16,735 nt of DNA from an uncultured Propionivibrio sp. (GTDB lineage Bacteria; Pseudomonadota; Gammaproteobacteria; Burkholderiales; Rhodocyclaceae). Shown in pieces: positions 13,556-16,735 of this stretch (positions are counted from its first letter, which is position 1; each line of letters starts with the position of its first letter). The notes beneath the pieces are model-generated. The model ran no database searches and had not been told where the DNA came from. It saw nothing but the letters and a program-made list of their open reading frames with translations. The DNA lies in assembly GCA_938040985.1 (NCBI GenBank), contig CALHZD010000045.1, positions 1-16,735 of the forward strand. Reading direction: 5' to 3'. Both the position numbers and the translations under genes were made by a program.

Positions 13556-14857
13556 ATGTCCGACCGTAATGCAGCCTTGTTTGAGCGCGCCCGCCGGCAT
13601 ATTCCCGGCGGGGTCAATTCGCCCGTGCGCGCCTTTCGCTCGGTGGGCGGGGCGCCGCGTTTTTTCGTCAGCGGAAACGGCGCGCGCGTCACGGATGCCA
13701 ATGGTGACGAATATCTCGATTATGTCGGCTCATGGGGGCCGTTGATTCTTGGCCATGCCCATCCGGAAGTCGTTGCCGCCGTACAGGCCGCCGCCGCCGA
13801 CGGCTTGTCGTTCGGCGCGCCGACCGAACGCGAGGTCGAACTGGCCGATCTGTTGTGCCGCCTCGTCCCGTCAATGGATATGGTGCGCCTCGTCAGCTCC
13901 GGCACCGAGGCGACGATGAGCGCCATCCGGCTGGCGCGCGGCTATACAGGGCGCGATCTCCTGGTCAAGTTTGAAGGTTGTTACCACGGCCATTCCGACA
14001 GCCTGCTGGTCAAGGCCGGCTCGGGGCTGCTGACCTTCGGCAACCCCAGTTCCGGCGGCGTGCCGGCCGATGTCGCCAAGCATACGCTGGTGCTGGATTA
14101 CAACGACACGGCCCAGGTCGAGCAGGCCTTTGCCGCGCATGGCGACAAGATTGCCGCCGTGATCGTCGAGCCGGTGGCGGGCAATATGAATCTCATCGCG
14201 CCCGATCCTGCATTCCTGGCGACGCTGCGTGCGTGTTGTACGCAGCATGGCGCCATGCTGATTTTCGACGAGGTGATGACCGGCTTCCGCGTCGGGCTGG
14301 AATGTGCGCAAGGCCGCTACGGCGTGACGCCGGACATGACCACCCTGGCTAAAGTCATCGGCGGCGGCATGCCGCTGGGCGCATTTGGCGGCCGGCGTGA
14401 CATCATGGAAAAAATCGCGCCGCTGGGCCCGGTCTATCAGGCAGGCACCCTGTCCGGCAATCCGCTGGCCGTGGCGGCGGGTCTGGCGACGCTGCGCCTG
14501 ATCCAGGCGCCCGGTTTTTATGCCGATCTGAGCCGGAAAACGGCGGATTTATGTGCGGGGCTAAGCCAGCTTGCCCGCAAGCATGGTCAGATATTTTCGG
14601 CGCAGTCGGTCGGCGGCATGTTCGGCCTCTATTTCCGCGCCGAATGTCCGCAAAATTACGCCGAGACGCTCGAATGCGATACCGCGGCCTTTAGCCGTTT
14701 CTTCCACGCCATGCTGGCGGCAGGTCATTATTTCGCCCCGTCCGCCTATGAGGCGGGCTTCGTTTCGGCGGCGCATACCGATGCCGATATTGCCGCCACG
14801 CTGGCGGCGGCGGACGCGGCGTTCGGCAGCCTGTCCGGCGCGGAGCGCTCCGCCTGA
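13556..14857 (+). CDS. hemL: Glutamate-1-semialdehyde 2,1-aminomutase
   Basis: This PLP enzyme converts glutamate-1-semialdehyde to 5-aminolevulinate in the C5 tetrapyrrole route. It has 433 residues, the normal length. The N-terminus FERARRHIPGGVNSPVRAF (9-27) is the family hallmark. SSGTEA (114-119) binds the PLP phosphate, Asp238 in LIFDEVMTGFRV contacts the pyridine ring, and Lys266 in TLAKVIGGGMPLGAFGG is the Schiff-base lysine. YQAGTLSGNPLA (294-305) is intact. The ATG at 13556 has AAGGAG 7 bases upstream. It is divergent from pilG and convergent with corA, so it is likely monocistronic. The only plausible alternative would be another class III aminotransferase, and the HemL-specific N-terminus argues against that. 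Confidence 0.98.
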   Translation: MSDRNAALFERARRHIPGGVNSPVRAFRSVGGAPRFFVSGNGARVTDANGDEYLDYVGSWGPLILGHAHPEVVAAVQAAAADGLSFGAPTEREVELADLLCRLVPSMDMVRLVSSGTEATMSAIRLARGYTGRDLLVKFEGCYHGHSDSLLVKAGSGLLTFGNPSSGGVPADVAKHTLVLDYNDTAQVEQAFAAHGDKIAAVIVEPVAGNMNLIAPDPAFLATLRACCTQHGAMLIFDEVMTGFRVGLECAQGRYGVTPDMTTLAKVIGGGMPLGAFGGRRDIMEKIAPLGPVYQAGTLSGNPLAVAAGLATLRLIQAPGFYADLSRKTADLCAGLSQLARKHGQIFSAQSVGGMFGLYFRAECPQNYAETLECDTAAFSRFFHAMLAAGHYFAPSAYEAGFVSAAHTDADIAATLAAADAAFGSLSGAERSA

Positions 14858-14883
14858 GCCGGCGCGGGCAGGCTTAGCGGAGC
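14847..14883. terminator. Hairpin spanning both stop codons of convergent hemL and corA
   Basis: GCTCCGC (14847-14853) pairs with GCGGAGC (14877-14883). After one bulged base TGAGCC pairs with GGCTTA, including one G-T pair, around a 10-base GC-rich loop. The hemL TGA (14855-14857) and the corA stop (14874-14876) lie in opposite arms. No T-run follows on either strand, so this is not a classic intrinsic terminator. A bidirectional transcription block or mRNA 3'-end stabiliser is possible. Confidence 0.45.
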
Positions 14884-16178
14884 CAGCCTTTCCGGTTGAA
14901 AAACCAGAAAGGAATGGCGATGGAGCAGATCATCAGGAATAGGGCGAAGGGGTAGCCGTATTCCCATTCCAATTCGGGGAACCAGCCGTGGAAATTCATG
15001 CCGTAGATGCTGGCGATCAGCGTCGGCGGCAGCATGGCGACCGAGGCGACGGAAAAGATTTTGATGACCTTGTTCTGGTTGATGTTGATAAAGCCGACCA
15101 GCGCATCCATCAAGAAGTTGATTTTTCCGAACAGAAATGAGGTATGCCCGTCCACTGACTCGATGTCACGCAAAATCTGGCGGGCGTCCTCGGCCTGATC
15201 GGCGCTCAGGATTTTGCCGCGCATCAAAAAGGAGACGGCGCGCCGGGTGTCGTGCACATTGCGCCGGATGCGGCCGTTGAGATCTTCCTCGCCGGCGATG
15301 TCGGCGAGAATCTTGGCGGCGTCGGCGTCGCTCAGTTCGTTGCCCAGCACGTGCTGGCCGGCCTCGCCGAGCGAGGCGTAAATGTCTTCCAGCGCATCGG
15401 CGGAATATTCGACATCGGCCGCGTAAAGATCGAGCAGCACATCCTTGCCGTCGGTGACGTAGCCGGGCTGGGTGCGCGCGCGCAACCGTTGCAGGCGGAA
15501 GACCGGTAGTTCTTCCGGGCGAACGGTGAAGAGCACATCCTGATGCAGGATCAGCGCGACGGCAACGTTGCGCGACTCCTCTTTGGTGTCGAGCAGAAAA
15601 TCCGAGTGCAGGTGGATCTCGCCGCTGTCCATGACGTAGAAGCGCGCACTGGCCTCCAGGTCGGTCAGATTGCTCGGATTGGGCAGAACCACGCCGAAAA
15701 AGCGGCCGACCCAAGCGCGGATTTCCGGCGTCGGCGCGACCAGATCGACCCAGATCGGCTTGAGCGACTTCAAGTCATACGGCGTATTGACGTTAATCTG
15801 GTTGAGACGGCCGTTGCGCAGCTCGAACGCCGTGACGGAGGTTTTTTCATTGCGCAGGTGGCTCTCGCAGATCAGGTCTTCGCGGATGTCGTCGGAGAGG
15901 ATTTCAAGAATGGCCTCGCCGCGTTCGGCGCGCACTTCGTTCCACACCAGCAGCCGGTCTTCCGGCGCCAGGGCCTCGATGGCCGCAGCGATATCGGCCA
16001 GTGACATCCGTTCGAGCAAAGCATGCAGGCGTTCGGCGTATTGCCCGTGTTCGGGGTTTTCGGAGGGCTCCGGCGCATACGGTTCCTGTCGCAGTTCAGG
16101 GTTTTCGGCGAGCTTTTGCTGGGCCAGCAGTTCCGAAATGGCGTCCAGATCATTGATCGACAGTTTTTCTTCGCTCAT
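14874..16178 (-). CDS. corA: CorA-family Mg2+/Co2+ transporter with MgtE_N-like N-terminal segment
   Basis: This 434-residue protein ends with the CorA channel module: transmembrane helix 1 (about 373-391), the selectivity motif Gly-Met-Asn at 393-395 in IYGMNFHGWF, helix 2 (about 408-427) and a basic tail RKGWLR. The long soluble part (about 115-365) fits the CorA cytoplasmic funnel. Residues about 45-105 (LHALLERMSLADIAAAIEAL, then APEDRLLVWNEV and EILSDDIREDLI) resemble the helical N domain of MgtE, an addition to the basic CorA plan. The ATG at 16178 has GAGGAGG 5 bases upstream. The longer frame at 16199 starts with TTG inside that site and is rejected. It acts in the inner membrane, probably as a pentamer, and ends 16 bases from the hemL stop on the opposite strand. 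Confidence 0.95.
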   Translation of the reverse strand: MSEEKLSINDLDAISELLAQQKLAENPELRQEPYAPEPSENPEHGQYAERLHALLERMSLADIAAAIEALAPEDRLLVWNEVRAERGEAILEILSDDIREDLICESHLRNEKTSVTAFELRNGRLNQINVNTPYDLKSLKPIWVDLVAPTPEIRAWVGRFFGVVLPNPSNLTDLEASARFYVMDSGEIHLHSDFLLDTKEESRNVAVALILHQDVLFTVRPEELPVFRLQRLRARTQPGYVTDGKDVLLDLYAADVEYSADALEDIYASLGEAGQHVLGNELSDADAAKILADIAGEEDLNGRIRRNVHDTRRAVSFLMRGKILSADQAEDARQILRDIESVDGHTSFLFGKINFLMDALVGFININQNKVIKIFSVASVAMLPPTLIASIYGMNFHGWFPELEWEYGYPFALFLMICSIAIPFWFFNRKGWLR

Positions 16179-16183
16179 CGGAG

Positions 16184-16190
16184 CCTCCTC
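16184..16190 (-). promoter_or_regulatory. Strong Shine-Dalgarno of corA
   Basis: GAGGAGG on the minus strand, 5 bases before the ATG at 16178. It fixes the start and excludes the TTG at 16199. Confidence 0.8.
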
Positions 16191-16307
16191 TATCGCCAAA
16201 TCGCCAAAGGCGAAGTGGAATCCATGCCGCGGCGTTTCCGGGTCCGTCCCAGTGCGGCGGGCCGGCCGCAGCGTTTTTCAGGTTCCACGGTCGTTGGATC
16301 GGCGGCG

Positions 16308-16316
16308 ATTTTAGCA
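16308..16316 (-). promoter_or_regulatory. Candidate extended -10 promoter of corA
   Basis: TGCTAAAAT on the minus strand combines a TGn extension with the -10 hexamer TAAAAT. The -35 position is poor, as is common for extended -10 promoters. It would give a leader of about 120 bases before the corA ATG. That leader is GC-rich and contains no Mg2+-sensing riboswitch that I recognise. Confidence 0.4.
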
Positions 16317-16360
16317 TGTAAGTAAGGCGCATACGCCGGGCCCTGCTGACAGGGGCGCCC

Positions 16361-16615
16361 GCAAACCCGCGTAAACAGGGCGTTTTCGGGTAGGCATCCC
16401 GGAAACCCGCGTGGATAAAGGGCTTGCAGGCACCACTCTCTGAGAAGCCCTGTTTACAAGGGCTCCGGAGCATCCCCCTTGGAGATACCCGCAAATAAAG
16501 GACTTGCGGGCACACTTCTCTAAAATGCCCTAAATACGCGGGCTAGCGGGCAGACTTTCTGAAATGCCCTATTTACAAGGGCTTTAGAGCACCCCTTTGG
16601 AGATACCCTAAAACT
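16361..16615 (+). repeat. Array of ~40-base degenerate tandem repeats (six units plus a partial)
   Basis: Units begin at 16361, 16401, 16441, 16481, 16521 and 16560, with a partial unit from 16600. The shared pattern is a GAAA(T/C)(G/C)CC head, a centre such as GTTTACAAGGGCT or GGATAAAGGGCTT, a GCGGGCA/GAGCA tail and a CTCT/CTTTCT end. Several units contain a small stem, for example AGCCCT (16446-16451) with AGGGCT (16459-16464). This is the clearest array of the family in the window. It lies upstream of corA. I see nothing else but the end hairpin in 16616-16735. Confidence 0.85.
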
Positions 16616-16703
16616 AAAAAACAAGAATCGCCACAGCCTGCGCGCTGACCTTCCCACACGGAACTTCTCTTAATGCTGTAGCGCTGAGCGGCAGCGCACC
16701 CCG

Positions 16704-16735
16704 CTGACTTTCTTTGCCTCGCCAAAGAAAGTCAG
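16704..16735. repeat. Perfect 13-base-pair hairpin at the window edge
   Basis: CTGACTTTCTTTG (16704-16716) and CAAAGAAAGTCAG (16723-16735) are exact reverse complements around a 6-base loop (CCTCGC). The sequence resembles the ACTTTCTTTGC...GCAAAGAAAGT inverted repeats common in intergenic DNA of betaproteobacteria and xanthomonads. It could terminate a gene lying beyond the window. Its CTTTG/CAAAG core is reminiscent of the CTTTGCCAAA element, but I would not merge them. Confidence 0.7.

Noticed and set aside
16361..16615. CRISPR array
   Set aside because: The 40-base units are contiguous and degenerate, with no constant repeat alternating with unique spacers, and no cas gene is nearby.

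Overview
The window looks like chromosomal DNA of a GC-rich betaproteobacterium, most likely from the Rhodocyclales or a near relative. This rests on gene content and order: an algH-ruvX-pyrR-pyrB-pyrC' operon, a Pil-Chp (type IV pilus chemotaxis-like) operon next to hemL, and a CorA-type transporter. The assignment is inference and no taxonomic search was possible. I see no rRNA, tRNA, CRISPR, prophage or transposase gene.

Layout from left to right. Positions 1-259 are noncoding and repeat-rich. Positions 260-4163 hold a tight minus-strand operon, transcribed algH (yqgE), ruvX (yqgF), pyrR, pyrB, pyrC'. It uses two 8-base overlaps of the form ATGnnTGA and one ATGA overlap. The last gene is a dihydroorotase-like protein that has lost its metal-binding HxH, so it is probably a structural partner of the aspartate carbamoyltransferase and not an enzyme. 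Positions 4164-5087 are a 0.9 kb noncoding block made almost entirely of repeats. Positions 5088-13298 hold a second minus-strand operon, pilG, pilH, pilI, chpA: two single-domain response regulators, a CheW-like adaptor and a 2265-residue hybrid CheA-type kinase. The usual receptor gene pilJ is absent, because pilI runs directly into chpA with an ATGA overlap. hemL (13556-14857, plus) diverges from pilG and converges on corA (14874-16178, minus). Positions 16179-16735 hold the corA leader and another repeat array.

The most unusual feature is the intergenic DNA. Three gaps share a degenerate tandem repeat of about 40 bases. The best array, at 16361-16615, has six units in near-perfect 40-base register. 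Two of the gaps also carry a roughly 107-base element with imperfect terminal inverted repeats built around CTTTGCCAAA, in four copies of which two are internally shortened. The copies at the two ends of the pyr operon lie in opposite orientation inside a roughly 145-base inverted repeat, so the whole operon is bracketed by recombination-capable sequence. I recognise neither family.

The two operons do separate jobs. The first makes pyrimidine precursors (with a predicted PyrR) and carries two housekeeping genes. The second is expected to control twitching motility or surface sensing by phosphotransfer from ChpA to PilG and PilH. hemL starts the tetrapyrrole pathway from glutamyl-tRNA, and corA is a predicted Mg2+/Co2+ channel.
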